Shown in pieces: positions 53,257 through 63,869 of a stretch of 64,000 bases of DNA. A program made the position numbers and the translations under genes. Where the stretch lies: contig NZ_CP119559.1 in NCBI RefSeq assembly GCF_029278565.1, positions 2,170,001 to 2,234,000 on the forward strand, written 5' to 3'. The DNA comes from Haloarcula halophila (lineage in GTDB: Archaea; Halobacteriota; Halobacteria; Halobacteriales; Haloarculaceae). Under the pieces are notes generated by a model. It saw only the letters and a program-made list of their open reading frames with translations, had not been told where the DNA came from and ran no database searches. Every line of letters starts with the position of its first letter. Positions within the stretch are counted from its first letter, which is position 1.

Positions 53257-53841
53257 ATGAGTCTTGATACAGTCGTAGAGGATATCCGAGACGAGGCCCG
53301 CGCGCGTGCAGAGGAAATTCGCGCCGAAGGCGAAAACCGAGCCGAGGAGATCGTCTCCGAGGCGGAGGCCGACGCCGAGCAGATCCACGAGGACCGCGAG
53401 GCCGAGGTCGAACGCGAGATCTCCCAGGAGCGCGAACAGAAGCTCTCCTCGGCGAAGCTCGAAGCCAAACAGGCACGTCTCGGCGCACGCCGAGACGTCC
53501 TCGAAGACGTCCATGAGGACGTCGAGGCCGCACTCGCCGACCTCAGCGGCGACCGCCGCGAGGAGCTGACCACGGCGTTGCTGGAGGCGGCCGTCGCGGA
53601 GTTCGACGACGGCGACTCCCTGCGCGTCTACGGTCGAGCGGCCGACCAAGCCCTCCTCGAAGATATCCTCACAGACTACGAAGACGTAACGTTCGCCGGG
53701 GAGCGTGACTGTCTCGGCGGAGTGGTAGTCGAGAGCACGAACTCCCGGGTCCGTGTGAACAACACGTTTGACTCCCTGCTTGAGACGGTTTGGGAGGACA
53801 ACCTCAAGGAAATCAGCGACCGACTCTTCGAAGCACAATGA
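53257..53841 (+). CDS. atpE: A-type ATP synthase subunit E
   Basis: Peripheral-stalk subunit, 194 residues. The first 110 are a long coiled coil (DEARARAEEIRAEGENRAEE); the rest forms a mixed domain with CLGGVVVESTNSRVRVNNTF, the E-subunit signature. It is 21 bases after atpK and overlaps atpC as ATGA. Confidence 0.95.
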   Translation: MSLDTVVEDIRDEARARAEEIRAEGENRAEEIVSEAEADAEQIHEDREAEVEREISQEREQKLSSAKLEAKQARLGARRDVLEDVHEDVEAALADLSGDRREELTTALLEAAVAEFDDGDSLRVYGRAADQALLEDILTDYEDVTFAGERDCLGGVVVESTNSRVRVNNTFDSLLETVWEDNLKEISDRLFEAQ

Positions 53842-54914
53842 GCAGTCGAACGACGGCAAAGCGCGATCGAAGCAGCAACTACGAGTACGTCATCGCTCGT
53901 GTTCGCTCCCGTGGTTCGGTGCTGTTCGACGACGACGACTACCGAAAGCTGGTTCGTATGGGAACGAGCGAGATCGCTCGTTTCATGGAGGAGACCGAGT
54001 ACGAGACGGAGATGAACGCGCTCGGCTCCCGGTACAGCGGCGTCGACCTCATCGAGTACGCGCTGAACCGGAACCTCGCCAAGCATTTCGACGACCTGCT
54101 GGAGTGGTCCGAGGGCGCGCTGTACGACTACATCGCCCGCTACCTGCGGAAGTTCGACGTCTGGAACATCAAGACCGTCGTCCGTGGGCTCTACTCGGAC
54201 GCCGAGCGCACGGAGGTCGAGGACGACCTCATCCGCGCCGGCGAGTTCGGCGACGAACTGCTCGATCAGTTGCTCAACGCCACCTCGATCGAGGAGGTCG
54301 TCGAACTCCTCGACGGCACCATCTTCGGCGACTCGATGGCCGAGGCCTACACGGTCTACGAGGAGACCGACGTGCTCGTGCCACTGGAGAACGCGGCCGA
54401 CCGCGCGTTCTACGAGACGCTGCTGTCGGGGCTGCCGTCGAACCCGGAGATCGACAGCCCGACCGGGCTGTACGTCGAGTTCCTCCAGACGGAGGTCGAC
54501 TTCCGGAACCTCCGGAACGCGCTCCGGCTGGCCCGTAGCGGTGCCGACATCGAGGCCGCCGAGTATTACATCGAGGGCGGGAAGCTCTTCGACGAGCAAC
54601 AGATCGCACAGCTGTCGACGAACTTCGACCAGCTGGTCGCGACGGTGCGAGAGAGCACCTACGGTGACGACCTGGACCAGGCACTGTCGGCACTGGAGGA
54701 CGCCGAGAACCTGATCGACTTCGAGCGCGCGCTCGACGTGGCGCTCCAGGAGTACGCCGACCGGCTCTCGAACCGCTACCCGCTGTCGGTCTGTCCGGTG
54801 TTGTCCTACATCCTCGCCAAGGAGAACGAGGTCGACAACATCCGGGCGATCGCCCGCGGTCGCGAGGCCGGCCTCGGCCCCGACGAGATCGAACAGGAAC
54901 TGGTGATACTATGA
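53838..54914 (+). CDS. atpC: A-type ATP synthase subunit C
   Basis: Connects the central stalk to the c-ring (V-type d homologue), 358 residues, all helical, with the repeated patterns NYEYVIARVRSRGSVLFDDDDY and ENEVDNIRAIARGREAGLGPDEI near the end. The ATG at 53838 overlaps the atpE stop; the stop overlaps atpF. Confidence 0.95.
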   Translation: MSSRTTAKRDRSSNYEYVIARVRSRGSVLFDDDDYRKLVRMGTSEIARFMEETEYETEMNALGSRYSGVDLIEYALNRNLAKHFDDLLEWSEGALYDYIARYLRKFDVWNIKTVVRGLYSDAERTEVEDDLIRAGEFGDELLDQLLNATSIEEVVELLDGTIFGDSMAEAYTVYEETDVLVPLENAADRAFYETLLSGLPSNPEIDSPTGLYVEFLQTEVDFRNLRNALRLARSGADIEAAEYYIEGGKLFDEQQIAQLSTNFDQLVATVRESTYGDDLDQALSALEDAENLIDFERALDVALQEYADRLSNRYPLSVCPVLSYILAKENEVDNIRAIARGREAGLGPDEIEQELVIL

Positions 54915-55234
54915 GCCAGGAGATAGCTGTCATCGGCAGCCCGGAGTTCACGACGGGCTTCCGACTGGCGGGCGTCCGCAAGTTCGCGGATGTCCCGACA
55001 GAAGAGAAAGACGAGAAGCTCGACGACGCCGTCGAGGAGATGCTCACCGACGACAACGTCGGTATCGTCGTGATGCACGACGACGACATGGAGCATCTCT
55101 CCCGTGGGGTCCGCAAGGACGCCGAGACGAGCGTCGAACCCGTCGTGGTGACGCTCGGCAGCGGCGCCGGCGGCGGTGGGCTGCGTGAGCAGATCAAACG
55201 AGCCATCGGTATCGACCTGATGGACGAGGACTAA
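54911..55234 (+). CDS. atpF: A-type ATP synthase subunit F
   Basis: Small rotor-stalk subunit of 107 residues with the CheY-like start [17 protein letters not shown] and [10 protein letters not shown]. It follows atpC with ATGA overlap and precedes atpA by 2 bases. Confidence 0.95.
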   Translation: MSQEIAVIGSPEFTTGFRLAGVRKFADVPTEEKDEKLDDAVEEMLTDDNVGIVVMHDDDMEHLSRGVRKDAETSVEPVVVTLGSGAGGGGLREQIKRAIGIDLMDED

Positions 55235-55236
55235 CA

Positions 55237-56997
55237 ATGAGTCAAGCAACAGAAGCAGACGTCCGTGAGGACGGCATCATCGAAAGCGTCTCCGGACCGG
55301 TCGTAACGGCTCGGGACCTCGACGCCCGGATGAACGACGTCGTCTACGTCGGTTCGGAAGGGCTGATGGGCGAGGTCATCGAGATCGAAGGCAACATCAC
55401 TACTATCCAGGTGTACGAGGAGACCTCCGGCGTCTCCCCGGGCGAACCCGTCGAAGGGACGGGCTCGCCCCTCTCCGTGGATCTCGGGCCGGGCATGCTC
55501 GACGCCATCTACGACGGCGTCCAGCGCCCGCTCGACGTCCTCGAAGAGAAGATGGGATCGCCGTACCTCGACCGCGGGGTCGACGCGCCGGGGATCGACC
55601 TGGAGAAGACCTGGGAGTTCGAACCCGAGGTTGAGGCCGGCGACGAGGTCGAAGCCGGTGACATCGTCGGGACGGTCCCGGAGACCCCAAGTATCGATCA
55701 CAAAGTGATGGTTCCGCCCAACTCCGAAGGCGGCGAGGTCACCTCGATCGAGTCCGGCAACTTCACCGTCGAGGAGACGGTCGTCGAACTGGACTCGGGC
55801 GAGGAGATCCAGATGCGCCAGGAGTGGCCGGTCCGTAGCCAGCGTCCGGCCGAGGACAAGGAGACGCCGACCGAGCCGCTCATCTCCGGCCAGCGGGTGC
55901 TCGACGGCCTGTTCCCGATCGCGAAAGGCGGGACGGCCGCCATCCCCGGTCCGTTCGGTTCCGGGAAGACCGTCACCCAGCACCAGCTCGCCAAGTGGGC
56001 CGACGCGGACATCGTCGTCTATGTCGGCTGTGGCGAGCGTGGCAACGAGATGACCGAAGTGATCGAGGACTTCCCGGAACTGGAAGACCCCATCACGGGC
56101 AACGCCCTGATGGACCGGACCTGCCTCATCGCGAACACGTCGAACATGCCCGTCGCGGCGCGTGAGTCCTGTGTGTACACGGGTATCACCATCGCGGAGT
56201 ACTTCCGCGACATGGGCTACGACGTGGCGCTGATGGCCGACTCCACCTCCCGGTGGGCCGAGGCCATGCGGGAGATCTCCTCGCGACTGGAGGAGATGCC
56301 CGGCGAGGAGGGGTACCCCGCGTATCTCTCCGCTCGTCTGAGCGAGTTCTACGAGCGTGCGGGCTACTTCCAGAACATCAACGACACGGAGGGCTCGGTC
56401 AGCGTCATCGGGGCCGTCTCCCCGCCCGGCGGGGACTTCTCGGAGCCGGTGACACAGAACACCCTGCGGATCGTCAAGACGTTCTGGGCGCTGGACGCCG
56501 ACCTCGCCGAACGTCGGCACTTCCCTTCGATCAACTGGAACGAGTCCTACTCGCTGTATCGGGACCAACTCGACCCGTGGTTCGTCGACAACGTCCGGGA
56601 CGACTGGCCCGAGACACGCCAGTGGGCGATCGACACGCTGGACGAGGAGGCCGAACTCCAGGAGATCGTCCAGCTCGTCGGGAAGGACGCGCTGCCCGAG
56701 GACCAGCAGCTCACCTTGGAGATCGCCCGCTACCTGCGTGAGGCGTGGCTCCAGCAGAACGCGTTCCACCCGACCGACACCTACTGCGAGCCCGAGAAGA
56801 CGTACCGCATCATGGACGCCATCAAGACGTACAACGACGCGGCCTTCGAGGCGCTCGACGCCGGTGTCCCCGTCGAGGAGATCACCGACATCGAGAGCGC
56901 GCCCCGACTCAACCGCATCGGCGTCCAGGAGGACTACAACGAGTACATCGACGACCTGGAAGACGACATCACATCGGAACTCCGGGAGCTGTACTAA
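55237..56997 (+). CDS. atpA: A-type ATP synthase catalytic subunit A
   Basis: ATP-forming subunit, 586 residues. The P-loop [11 protein letters not shown] is near 230, the catalytic glutamate region [14 protein letters not shown] near 260 and [16 protein letters not shown] near 330. The non-homologous insertion typical of A-type subunits lies at about 115-190. It sits between atpF and atpB with spacers of 2 bases. No intein is present. Confidence 0.97.
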   Translation: MSQATEADVREDGIIESVSGPVVTARDLDARMNDVVYVGSEGLMGEVIEIEGNITTIQVYEETSGVSPGEPVEGTGSPLSVDLGPGMLDAIYDGVQRPLDVLEEKMGSPYLDRGVDAPGIDLEKTWEFEPEVEAGDEVEAGDIVGTVPETPSIDHKVMVPPNSEGGEVTSIESGNFTVEETVVELDSGEEIQMRQEWPVRSQRPAEDKETPTEPLISGQRVLDGLFPIAKGGTAAIPGPFGSGKTVTQHQLAKWADADIVVYVGCGERGNEMTEVIEDFPELEDPITGNALMDRTCLIANTSNMPVAARESCVYTGITIAEYFRDMGYDVALMADSTSRWAEAMREISSRLEEMPGEEGYPAYLSARLSEFYERAGYFQNINDTEGSVSVIGAVSPPGGDFSEPVTQNTLRIVKTFWALDADLAERRHFPSINWNESYSLYRDQLDPWFVDNVRDDWPETRQWAIDTLDEEAELQEIVQLVGKDALPEDQQLTLEIARYLREAWLQQNAFHPTDTYCEPEKTYRIMDAIKTYNDAAFEALDAGVPVEEITDIESAPRLNRIGVQEDYNEYIDDLEDDITSELRELY

Positions 56998-56999
56998 CA

Positions 57000-58418
57000 A
57001 TGAAAGAGTACCAGACTATCACAGAGATCAGCGGCCCGCTGGTGTTCGTCGAGACCGACGAGCCGGTCGGCTACGACGAGATCGTCGAGATCGAGACCAG
57101 CGACGGCCAGATGCGCCGCGGCCAGGTGCTCGAATCGGCGAGCGACTACGTCGCCATCCAGGTGTTCGAAGGCACCGAGGGGATCGACCGCGAGGCGTCG
57201 GTCCGCTTCCTGGGCGAGACGATGAAGATGCCCGTCACCGAGGACCTGCTCGGACGGGTCATGGACGGCACTGGCCAGCCCATCGACGGCGGGCCGGAGA
57301 TCGTCCCCGACGAGCGCCAGGACATTGTCGGCGCGGCGATCAACCCGTTCTCGCGTGAGTATCCCGAGGAGTTCATCCAGACGGGTGTCTCCGCGATCGA
57401 CGGCATGAACACGCTCGTCCGCGGCCAGAAACTGCCGATCTTCTCGGCGTCGGGCCTGCCCCACAACGATCTGGCGCTCCAGATCGCCCGGCAGGCGACG
57501 GTGCCGGAAGAGGAGGACGGCGAAGACGACGAGGGGTCGGAGTTCGCAGTGATCTTCGGTGCGATGGGGATCACCGCCGAAGAGGCAAACGAGTTCATGG
57601 ACGACTTCGAGCGGACCGGCGCGCTGGAACGCTCGGTCGTCTTCATGAACCTGGCGGACGACCCGGCCGTCGAGCGGACGATCACGCCGCGGCTGGCGCT
57701 GACGACCGCCGAGTATCTCGCCTTCGAGAAGGACTACCACGTGCTGGTCATCCTGACGGACATGACCAACTACTGTGAGGCGCTGCGCGAGATCGGTGCC
57801 GCACGCGAGGAGGTCCCGGGCCGCCGTGGCTACCCGGGCTACATGTACACCGACCTCGCACAGCTCTACGAGCGGGCCGGCCGTATCGAGGGCCGCTCGG
57901 GCTCGGTGACCCAGATCCCGATCCTGACGATGCCGGGCGACGACGACACCCACCCGATCCCGGACCTGACGGGATACATTACAGAGGGCCAGATCTACAT
58001 CGACCGGGACCTCAACAGCCAGGGCGTCCAGCCGCCGATCAACGTCCTGCCGAGCCTCTCACGGCTGATGGACGACGGGATCGGCGAGGGCCTGACCCGT
58101 GGCGACCACGCCGACGTCAAAGACCAGATCTTCGCCGCCTACGCGGAGGGTGAGGACCTGCGCGACCTCGTGAACATCGTCGGTCGCGAGGCGCTGTCGG
58201 ACCTGGACAACAAGTACCTCGACTTCGCGGACCGCTTCGAGGACGAGTTCGTCGACCAGGGAATCGATACCGACCGGGACATCGACGAGACGCTGGAACT
58301 CGGTTGGGACCTGCTCTCGATGCTCCCGAAAGACGCCCTCAACCGTATCGACGAGGAACTCATCGAGGAACACTACCGCGAGGACGAGCCCGCCGAGACC
58401 GTCGAAGCAGAAGCCTGA
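57000..58418 (+). CDS. atpB: A-type ATP synthase regulatory subunit B
   Basis: Non-catalytic head subunit, 472 residues. It has the fold of subunit A but a changed P-loop region ([17 protein letters not shown] near 148), and [34 protein letters not shown] near 255-290. A short acidic insertion [12 protein letters not shown] follows the P-loop region. The ATG overlaps bases just after the atpA stop. A rhodopsin gene, not atpD, comes next. Confidence 0.97.
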   Translation: MKEYQTITEISGPLVFVETDEPVGYDEIVEIETSDGQMRRGQVLESASDYVAIQVFEGTEGIDREASVRFLGETMKMPVTEDLLGRVMDGTGQPIDGGPEIVPDERQDIVGAAINPFSREYPEEFIQTGVSAIDGMNTLVRGQKLPIFSASGLPHNDLALQIARQATVPEEEDGEDDEGSEFAVIFGAMGITAEEANEFMDDFERTGALERSVVFMNLADDPAVERTITPRLALTTAEYLAFEKDYHVLVILTDMTNYCEALREIGAAREEVPGRRGYPGYMYTDLAQLYERAGRIEGRSGSVTQIPILTMPGDDDTHPIPDLTGYITEGQIYIDRDLNSQGVQPPINVLPSLSRLMDDGIGEGLTRGDHADVKDQIFAAYAEGEDLRDLVNIVGREALSDLDNKYLDFADRFEDEFVDQGIDTDRDIDETLELGWDLLSMLPKDALNRIDEELIEEHYREDEPAETVEAEA

Positions 58419-58477
58419 CGACCGACTGACACACTCGGCCCACGCCGTTTTCCGTTCGCTTCGCTACGACAGTGCAT

Positions 58478-58500
58478 CCCAAACCATTTGGGTATATGTA
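58478..58500 (+). promoter_or_regulatory. Rhodopsin promoter: inverted repeat fused to the TATA box
   Basis: CCCAAACCATTTGGG at 58478-58492 (arms CCCAAA and TTTGGG) runs directly into GGTATATGTA (58491-58500), the TATA box 40 bases before the chosen ATG. The layout suggests a regulator site next to the promoter. It differs in place from the Halobacterium bop upstream site, which lies further upstream of its TATA box. Confidence 0.5.
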
Positions 58501-58534
58501 ACTTTGCTTGTCCAGTCTAAACTCTACCTGCACT

Positions 58535-59287
58535 ATGCCACAACCAGGCTCGGAATCGATATGGCTCTGGCTCGGTACAGCCGGAATGTTCCTCGGGATG
58601 GTGTATTTCATCGCCCGGGGTTGGGGAGAGACAGACGAACGACGACAGAAGTTCTACATCGCCACCATACTGATAACGGCGATCGCCTTCGTGAACTACC
58701 TCGCGATGGCGCTTGGCTTCGGACTGACGATCATCGAGTTACCGAACGATCCGGAAGCACCCATCTACTGGGCGCGATACACGGACTGGCTGTTCACGAC
58801 ACCGCTGTTGCTGTACGACCTCGGGCTGTTGGCCGGGGCCGATCGCAACACCATCGCGTCGCTCGTCAGTCTCGACGTCCTGATGATCGGGACTGGCGTC
58901 CTCGCGACGCTGTCGGCCGGCAGCGGTGTCCTGTCACCGGGCGCCGAGCGGTTGGTCTGGTGGGGTATCAGCACGGCCTTCCTGCTGGTCCTGCTGTACT
59001 TCCTGTTCAGTTCGCTGTCCGGTCGGGTCAGCGACTTACCCAGTGACACACAGAGCACGTTCAAGACCTTGCGGAACCTCGTGACCGTGGTCTGGCTCGT
59101 CTATCCGGTCTGGTGGCTCATCGGGACCGAAGGGCTCGGTCTCGTCGGCATCTTCCCGGAGACGGCCGGGTTCATGGTCATCGACCTCGTCGCCAAGGTC
59201 GGCTTCGGCTTCATCCTGCTGCGGAGCCACAGCGTCCTCGACGGCGCCAAACAGTCGACGGGCGCGGCGACGCCGGCGGACGACTGA
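58535..59287 (+). CDS. bop: Bacteriorhodopsin-type light-driven proton pump (cruxrhodopsin-like)
   Basis: Seven-helix retinal protein of 250 residues. K221 in [11 protein letters not shown] binds retinal. All proton-pump residues are present: R81, D84 (bacteriorhodopsin D85) and D95 (D96) in [17 protein letters not shown], the release glutamates E199 and E209, and D217. It reads very close to what I recall of Haloarcula bacteriorhodopsin I/cruxrhodopsin. ATG 58535 is chosen because ATG 58508 lies 13 bases from the TATA box. A T6 run at 59328-59333 may end its message. It lies between atpB and atpD. Confidence 0.96.
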   Translation: MPQPGSESIWLWLGTAGMFLGMVYFIARGWGETDERRQKFYIATILITAIAFVNYLAMALGFGLTIIELPNDPEAPIYWARYTDWLFTTPLLLYDLGLLAGADRNTIASLVSLDVLMIGTGVLATLSAGSGVLSPGAERLVWWGISTAFLLVLLYFLFSSLSGRVSDLPSDTQSTFKTLRNLVTVVWLVYPVWWLIGTEGLGLVGIFPETAGFMVIDLVAKVGFGFILLRSHSVLDGAKQSTGAATPADD

Positions 59288-59368
59288 CCGGCCCGGTAGC
59301 CGGTTCTACGAGCGGTTGCGGTGCTGATTTTTTCGCGTGCGTGTCCACGAGCGCCGGAGTGACTGAAA

Positions 59369-59379
59369 ACGATTAACTG
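59369..59379 (+). promoter_or_regulatory. TATA box of atpD
   Basis: ACGATTAACTG is centred 29 bases before the ATG at 59403. With the T-run after the rhodopsin gene it implies that atpD can be transcribed on its own. Confidence 0.45.
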
Positions 59380-59402
59380 CCTCGGCCCGAAACGAACCGG
59401 TA

Positions 59403-60095
59403 ATGGCTAAGGACGTCAAGCCCACGCGCAAGAACTTGATGCAGATCGAGGACCGCATCGAGCTGTCCGAGCGTGGCCACGACACGCTGGAGAAGAAGCG
59501 TGACGGGCTCATCATGGAGTTCATGGACATCCTGGATCAGGCACAGGACGTCCGGGACGACCTCGACGACTCCTACGACCGCGCACAGCACGCGATCGAC
59601 ATGGCCCGCGCGATGGAGGGTGACGTCGCGGTGCGGGGCGCTGCCGCGGCGCTCAAGGAACACCCCGAACTGACGACCCAGTCGAAGAACATCATGGGCG
59701 TGGTCGTCCCACAGATCGAGTCCAGCAAGGTCAGGAAGTCCCTCGACGAGCGTGGCTACGGCGTGATGGGGACCTCCGCCCGCATCGACGAGGCCGCCGA
59801 CGCCTACGAGGAACTGCTGGAGAACATCATCCTCGCGGCCGAGGTCGAGACGGCGATGAAGAAGATGCTCGAAGAGATCGAGACCACCAAGCGCCGCGTC
59901 AACGCCCTGGAGTTCAAGCTCCTGCCCGACCTCCACGACAACAAGGAGTACATCGAGCAGAAACTCGAAGAACAGGAGCGTGAAGAGATTTTCCGCATGA
60001 AGAAGATCAAGGCCAAGAAGGAAGAAGAAGAGGACGAACTCGAAGCCGCCGAGGAAGCGGACGAGGAACTGGAAGCGGTCACCGCTGACGACTGA
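59403..60095 (+). CDS. atpD: A-type ATP synthase subunit D
   Basis: Central rotor shaft, 230 residues: a long antiparallel coiled coil ([20 protein letters not shown] at the N-terminus; [20 protein letters not shown] near 165) with an extended Glu/Lys-rich C-terminal helix ending in [16 protein letters not shown]. This last gene of the synthase set is parted from atpB by the rhodopsin gene. Confidence 0.95.
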   Translation: MAKDVKPTRKNLMQIEDRIELSERGHDTLEKKRDGLIMEFMDILDQAQDVRDDLDDSYDRAQHAIDMARAMEGDVAVRGAAAALKEHPELTTQSKNIMGVVVPQIESSKVRKSLDERGYGVMGTSARIDEAADAYEELLENIILAAEVETAMKKMLEEIETTKRRVNALEFKLLPDLHDNKEYIEQKLEEQEREEIFRMKKIKAKKEEEEDELEAAEEADEELEAVTADD

Positions 60096-60189
60096 CTCGC
60101 TTTTCCGAGCTTTTCACTCACGCTCTCCCCACAGTATCGCGGCCGGTGTTGCAAGCACAGTTTGCCCGCGACTGGACCGAACCGGCATA

Positions 60190-61968
60190 CTACTCCGTCG
60201 CGGACTCGACGCCCGTCACCTCGAACCGCGCCCCACCGTCGGTCCCCTCTGTCACCTGTACATCCCAGCCGTGTGTCTCGACGACCCGCTTGACGATGTT
60301 CAGTCCGAACCCTGTCCCGTCCTCGCTCGTCGAGTATCCGACCTCGAAAACCCCGCCCCGTTCCTCGGCCGGGATGCCCGGTCCGTCGTCCTCGACGTAG
60401 AATCCGCCGGGTAGTTCGCCTACGGTTACGGTGACGTGTGTTCCCGCGTGTTCGACAGCGTTCCGGATCAGGTTTTCGAACAGTTGGCGCAGCCGGCTCT
60501 CGTGGGCACGGAGCGTTCGGTCGATGTCAGTGACGAGGGTGGCCTCGGCCGTGTCGACGGTGCGCCAGCAGTTTTGGGCCAGTGCCGCCAGATCGACGAG
60601 AGAGCTGTCGGCCGCGGTCTCGCCGTTCTCCGTCAGCGAGAGAACGTCGGTAATCAGCGTGTCGATCCGATCGAGCGCGAGGTCGACCGTCTCGAGGTGC
60701 TCGCTATCGCACTCTCGTCGGGCGAGCTTCAACTGTCCGTCCGCGACCTGTAAGGGGTTCCGGAGGTCGTGACTGAGGGTCCTGGTGAGTTCGTCCAGCC
60801 TGTCGCGCTGGCGACGTAACAGTTCCTCCTGTTCCTTTCGCTCCGTGATGTCGATGACGATGCCGGTCATCGACCGGGAGTCCCCGTTCTCGGCGACCCG
60901 CCCCCGTGCGTCGAGCCAGATGTACTCGCCGTCGGCGTCCTCGATACGTTCCTCGACTTGATAGTGTGTCTCGTTCTCGATCGCGGTCTCGATCGCAGCC
61001 TCCACCCGGTCGACGTCGTCGGGATGGAGGCGCTCTTCGAACGCGCCGATGTCGCCGTCGAACTCGTCCGGGGAGAGCCCAAGCAGGTCCAGCAACTCGT
61101 CGCTCCAGTACAGGTCGTCGGTGTCGAGGTCCCACTTCCAGAGTCCGGCGCGTGCCTCCTGGAGTGCCATCTCCAGGCGCTGTTTGGTCCGTTGCAGTTC
61201 GCGCTGGCGTTCCTTCCGTTCGGTGATGTCGAGTTCGGTCCCGATTATCGCCGGACTCCCGTCGTATGTGGTCCGACTCCCGTGGAGTTCGATATCGATA
61301 TGCTCGCCGGTCTTCGTGAGTCCGACGGTCTCGTAGTGGATGTCTTCGACGTCCCCGTCGAGCCGCCGCCGGAGCTGCCGTTGTACCCGGTCCCGCTCTG
61401 CCGGTGCGACGAGTTCGAGGGGCGACATTCCGACGACCGTCTCCCGCTCGTAGCCGTGAATCTCCGCGAGCGTCGGGTTGACGAAGACGAACTCCCCGTT
61501 CTGGATGAGGTAGATGCCGGCGAGGTTCTGTTCGGTGACCTGCTCGTACCGACGGCGGGTCTCGGTTAGTCGCTGTTCGGTCCGGTACTTGTCGACGGCG
61601 TTCTCGATCCTGTTGGCCAGGATGGTGAACTGTTCCGGTCCCCCGTCCTTGTGCAGGTAGTCCGTCACACCGGCCGAGATCGCTCGACTGGCGACGGATT
61701 CGGTCCCTCTGCCGGTGAAGATGATAACCGGGAGGTCGGGGTGGTCCGAACGGACGGATTCGAGTAACTCGATCCCGGTCGTCTCTGGCATCTCGTAATC
61801 GCTGACGATACAGTCAATCCAGGTCCGGTCGAGCGTGGCAAGCCCCTCCGTTGCCGAAGTCGCCGTTTCGACCCGGAATCCCTCATGTTCTCCTTCGAGG
61901 TAGTCGGCTGTCAGAGCCAAAAAATCGGGCTCGTCGTCGACGTGAAGAACACGATACTCGGGACTCAT
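60190..61968 (-). CDS. Hybrid sensor histidine kinase: receiver-PAS-PAS-HisKA-HATPase
   Basis: Soluble signalling kinase, 592 residues. Domains: an N-terminal receiver (1-120; phospho-acceptor D57 in IVSDYEMPE, lysine in YLHKDGG), PAS 1 (about 135-250), PAS 2 (about 265-380; both end in DITERKE), dimerisation helix with H400 (LSHDLRNPLQ) and the ATPase with NAVEHAG, DDGPGIP and GTGFGLNIV. There are no membrane segments, so it senses an internal signal. The receiver at the front is common in haloarchaea. A TATA-like TTTTTAATATG lies about 35 bases upstream. Partner unknown. Confidence 0.93.
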   Translation of the reverse strand: MSPEYRVLHVDDEPDFLALTADYLEGEHEGFRVETATSATEGLATLDRTWIDCIVSDYEMPETTGIELLESVRSDHPDLPVIIFTGRGTESVASRAISAGVTDYLHKDGGPEQFTILANRIENAVDKYRTEQRLTETRRRYEQVTEQNLAGIYLIQNGEFVFVNPTLAEIHGYERETVVGMSPLELVAPAERDRVQRQLRRRLDGDVEDIHYETVGLTKTGEHIDIELHGSRTTYDGSPAIIGTELDITERKERQRELQRTKQRLEMALQEARAGLWKWDLDTDDLYWSDELLDLLGLSPDEFDGDIGAFEERLHPDDVDRVEAAIETAIENETHYQVEERIEDADGEYIWLDARGRVAENGDSRSMTGIVIDITERKEQEELLRRQRDRLDELTRTLSHDLRNPLQVADGQLKLARRECDSEHLETVDLALDRIDTLITDVLSLTENGETAADSSLVDLAALAQNCWRTVDTAEATLVTDIDRTLRAHESRLRQLFENLIRNAVEHAGTHVTVTVGELPGGFYVEDDGPGIPAEERGGVFEVGYSTSEDGTGFGLNIVKRVVETHGWDVQVTEGTDGGARFEVTGVESATE

Positions 61969-62185
61969 GGTCCGTAATCACGTGAGAGAAACATATTAAA
62001 AACACGACGGATACACCAGCCGATACACTCGCTCATCTCTTTCTCGGCCTCGGGCGATCCACGCCAGGATCACAGTTGTCTCGACTGCGAAACGTCCCGT
62101 CGAGCGGTTGCTCCTGATTGGCGAAGGGGATAAACCGTCGATCCGAGGTCACAGTTTTCTTGTCGTGGCCGCGCACAGCAGATGT

Positions 62186-62578
62186 ATGTCCTGTCCCGAG
62201 TGTGGCGGCGAGCAACTGGTGATTCCGGTTCCCGTGGACCTCCGGGAGCACCTCCGGGGGGACGCACCGGGCGTCCTCGTCTGTCGGTCCTGCCTGGCGA
62301 TGCGTCCGGCGGACGACCCGCCGGCCGAACTGCCCGATCTGACGAGTCTGGACGACGCCCTCCCGTCGAACCCGGAGGCGGCGCTCCCGCTCGTGTTACT
62401 CGTCGGGTTGCTGGACTCGCTCGCGGTCAACCGAAGCGAGATCACCGCGTTGCTCGAACGTGCCGAACGGGCCGGCGCCGACCCGTTGCTGGTCGTCGAC
62501 CGGCTCGGTGACAGTTTCGGCGCGGACGCCCACGTCGACTTGGCGAGTCGCCGTCGACAGCTCGAACAGTTGCTGTGA
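62186..62578 (+). CDS. DUF6276 family protein with zinc-binding cysteines
   Basis: A 130-residue protein. The N-terminus MSCPECGGEQLVIPVPVDLR and a later CRSCLAM give two Cys pairs for zinc; the rest is helical and acidic. I recall it as the haloarchaeal family DUF6276; function unknown. The ATG at 62186 is preferred because the family begins MSCPECG; a longer frame begins at 62108. Its end faces the aRF1 gene with 9 bases between stops. Confidence 0.8.
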   Translation: MSCPECGGEQLVIPVPVDLREHLRGDAPGVLVCRSCLAMRPADDPPAELPDLTSLDDALPSNPEAALPLVLLVGLLDSLAVNRSEITALLERAERAGADPLLVVDRLGDSFGADAHVDLASRRRQLEQLL

Positions 62579-62587
62579 GAAAACGGC

Positions 62588-63838
62588 TTACACGCCGGTC
62601 GAGTACCGCAGGAGGCCGGCGACCCCGCCGAAGGCGGTCAGGAGCTGTTCACCCTTCTCGAAGTCCGTCGAGACGAAGACCGTCTCCGAGCCCCGCTGGT
62701 CGGCCAGTTCCATCAGGTGGTCGATGGCGTCCTCGCGCTCGGCGTCCGCGGCATCGACCGTCGCCGAACACCGGGTGCAGTCGTGGTCATCGGTATCGGC
62801 GGTGCTGTTTATCAGTTCGTACTCGTCGTGACCGTTCTCGCAAGTGTAGCTGACGACGTCTTTCCGGAGGTCCTCGGAGATGAGGAGCTGATCGACCGCG
62901 CCCATGTTGAGGTTCTGGCGGGTCTGATCGAAGCCGTAGGTGGCCTTGTTGCCGTCGTGGAGTTGCTTGAAGAACTCCTCCATGGTCTGTTTGTCCTGGA
63001 GGATCTCGTGTTGAGCCAGGACCTCGTCGGCCGCGTCGACGAGATCGTACAGCCCCGACTCGTCGGTGTAGGCCACGTCGAACTTCCCGAGGACCATGTC
63101 CTGGAGTTCGTGGTGGAGGTAATCTCCGTCGAGGAACTCGTCTTTCGTCGGTGAGGGACCACCGACGAGTACGCCGTCCATCTCGTGGCGGTCGTCGACC
63201 ATCAGGTCGTTCGCCATGCCGGCGACTTCCTGGTAGAAGTTGTCGATCGCTTCGAGGCGCAGCCGGGCGAACCGTTGTGCCGACTGGCCACCTTTCCGCT
63301 GTTTGCCCGGGACCAGCGACGACGCGGATTTGACGGGTTCGACCCGCTTTCCTTTGAGCCAGCCGACGTTGGCCTCGCGTCGGTCGAGCACGATGAGGCC
63401 GAAGAGACCCTTGTCGGCCAGCATGTCCTCCAGTGGCTCGGTGAGGAACTCGGCGTCACAGTGGTATCGGAACGACTGGATCGGGTCCGGCGGCGATTCG
63501 AGGACTTTCGTCACCATATCCGTCCGGCCGCCGCCCTGATCGATGGCACCCGAGAACAGTACCATGCCGTTCTCGGGGGAGGTGTCGTAGTAGCGAAGTC
63601 GGTCCTTGATCGAGGTCAACGCGTCCTGGACGGCCGTTCGCGTGTCCTTGGACTTGATGTTCGAGGCCTCGGAGTGCTCCTGGGTGACGTGGGCGACGAC
63701 ATCGCTGAGGAGCTTGTCCTCGGGGACGTAGATAGAGACGAGTTGTGTTCCCGATCCCCGGTAATCCTTGAGCTCCTCGATCACCTTGCGGAACTCGTAT
63801 TTCTGTTTGTCCGATTGATCCTGTTCCTGCTCGCTCAT
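62588..63838 (-). CDS. prf1: Peptide chain release factor aRF1
   Basis: Reads all three stop codons and triggers peptide release, 416 residues. Stop-codon motifs NIKS (60-63) and YHCDAEF (125-131) and the catalytic GGQ (183-185, in RKGGQSAQRF) are intact. The C-terminal domain carries a zinc-type insertion with CENGHDE and CTRC. The ATG at 63838 is 27 bases after TTCTTACA (63861-63868, minus strand), so the message is leaderless; a longer frame to 63934 is ruled out by this. Confidence 0.96.
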   Translation of the reverse strand: MSEQEQDQSDKQKYEFRKVIEELKDYRGSGTQLVSIYVPEDKLLSDVVAHVTQEHSEASNIKSKDTRTAVQDALTSIKDRLRYYDTSPENGMVLFSGAIDQGGGRTDMVTKVLESPPDPIQSFRYHCDAEFLTEPLEDMLADKGLFGLIVLDRREANVGWLKGKRVEPVKSASSLVPGKQRKGGQSAQRFARLRLEAIDNFYQEVAGMANDLMVDDRHEMDGVLVGGPSPTKDEFLDGDYLHHELQDMVLGKFDVAYTDESGLYDLVDAADEVLAQHEILQDKQTMEEFFKQLHDGNKATYGFDQTRQNLNMGAVDQLLISEDLRKDVVSYTCENGHDEYELINSTADTDDHDCTRCSATVDAADAEREDAIDHLMELADQRGSETVFVSTDFEKGEQLLTAFGGVAGLLRYSTGV

Positions 63839-63869
63839 TACTACGTGTTGGCCGAGGTGGTGTAAGAAC

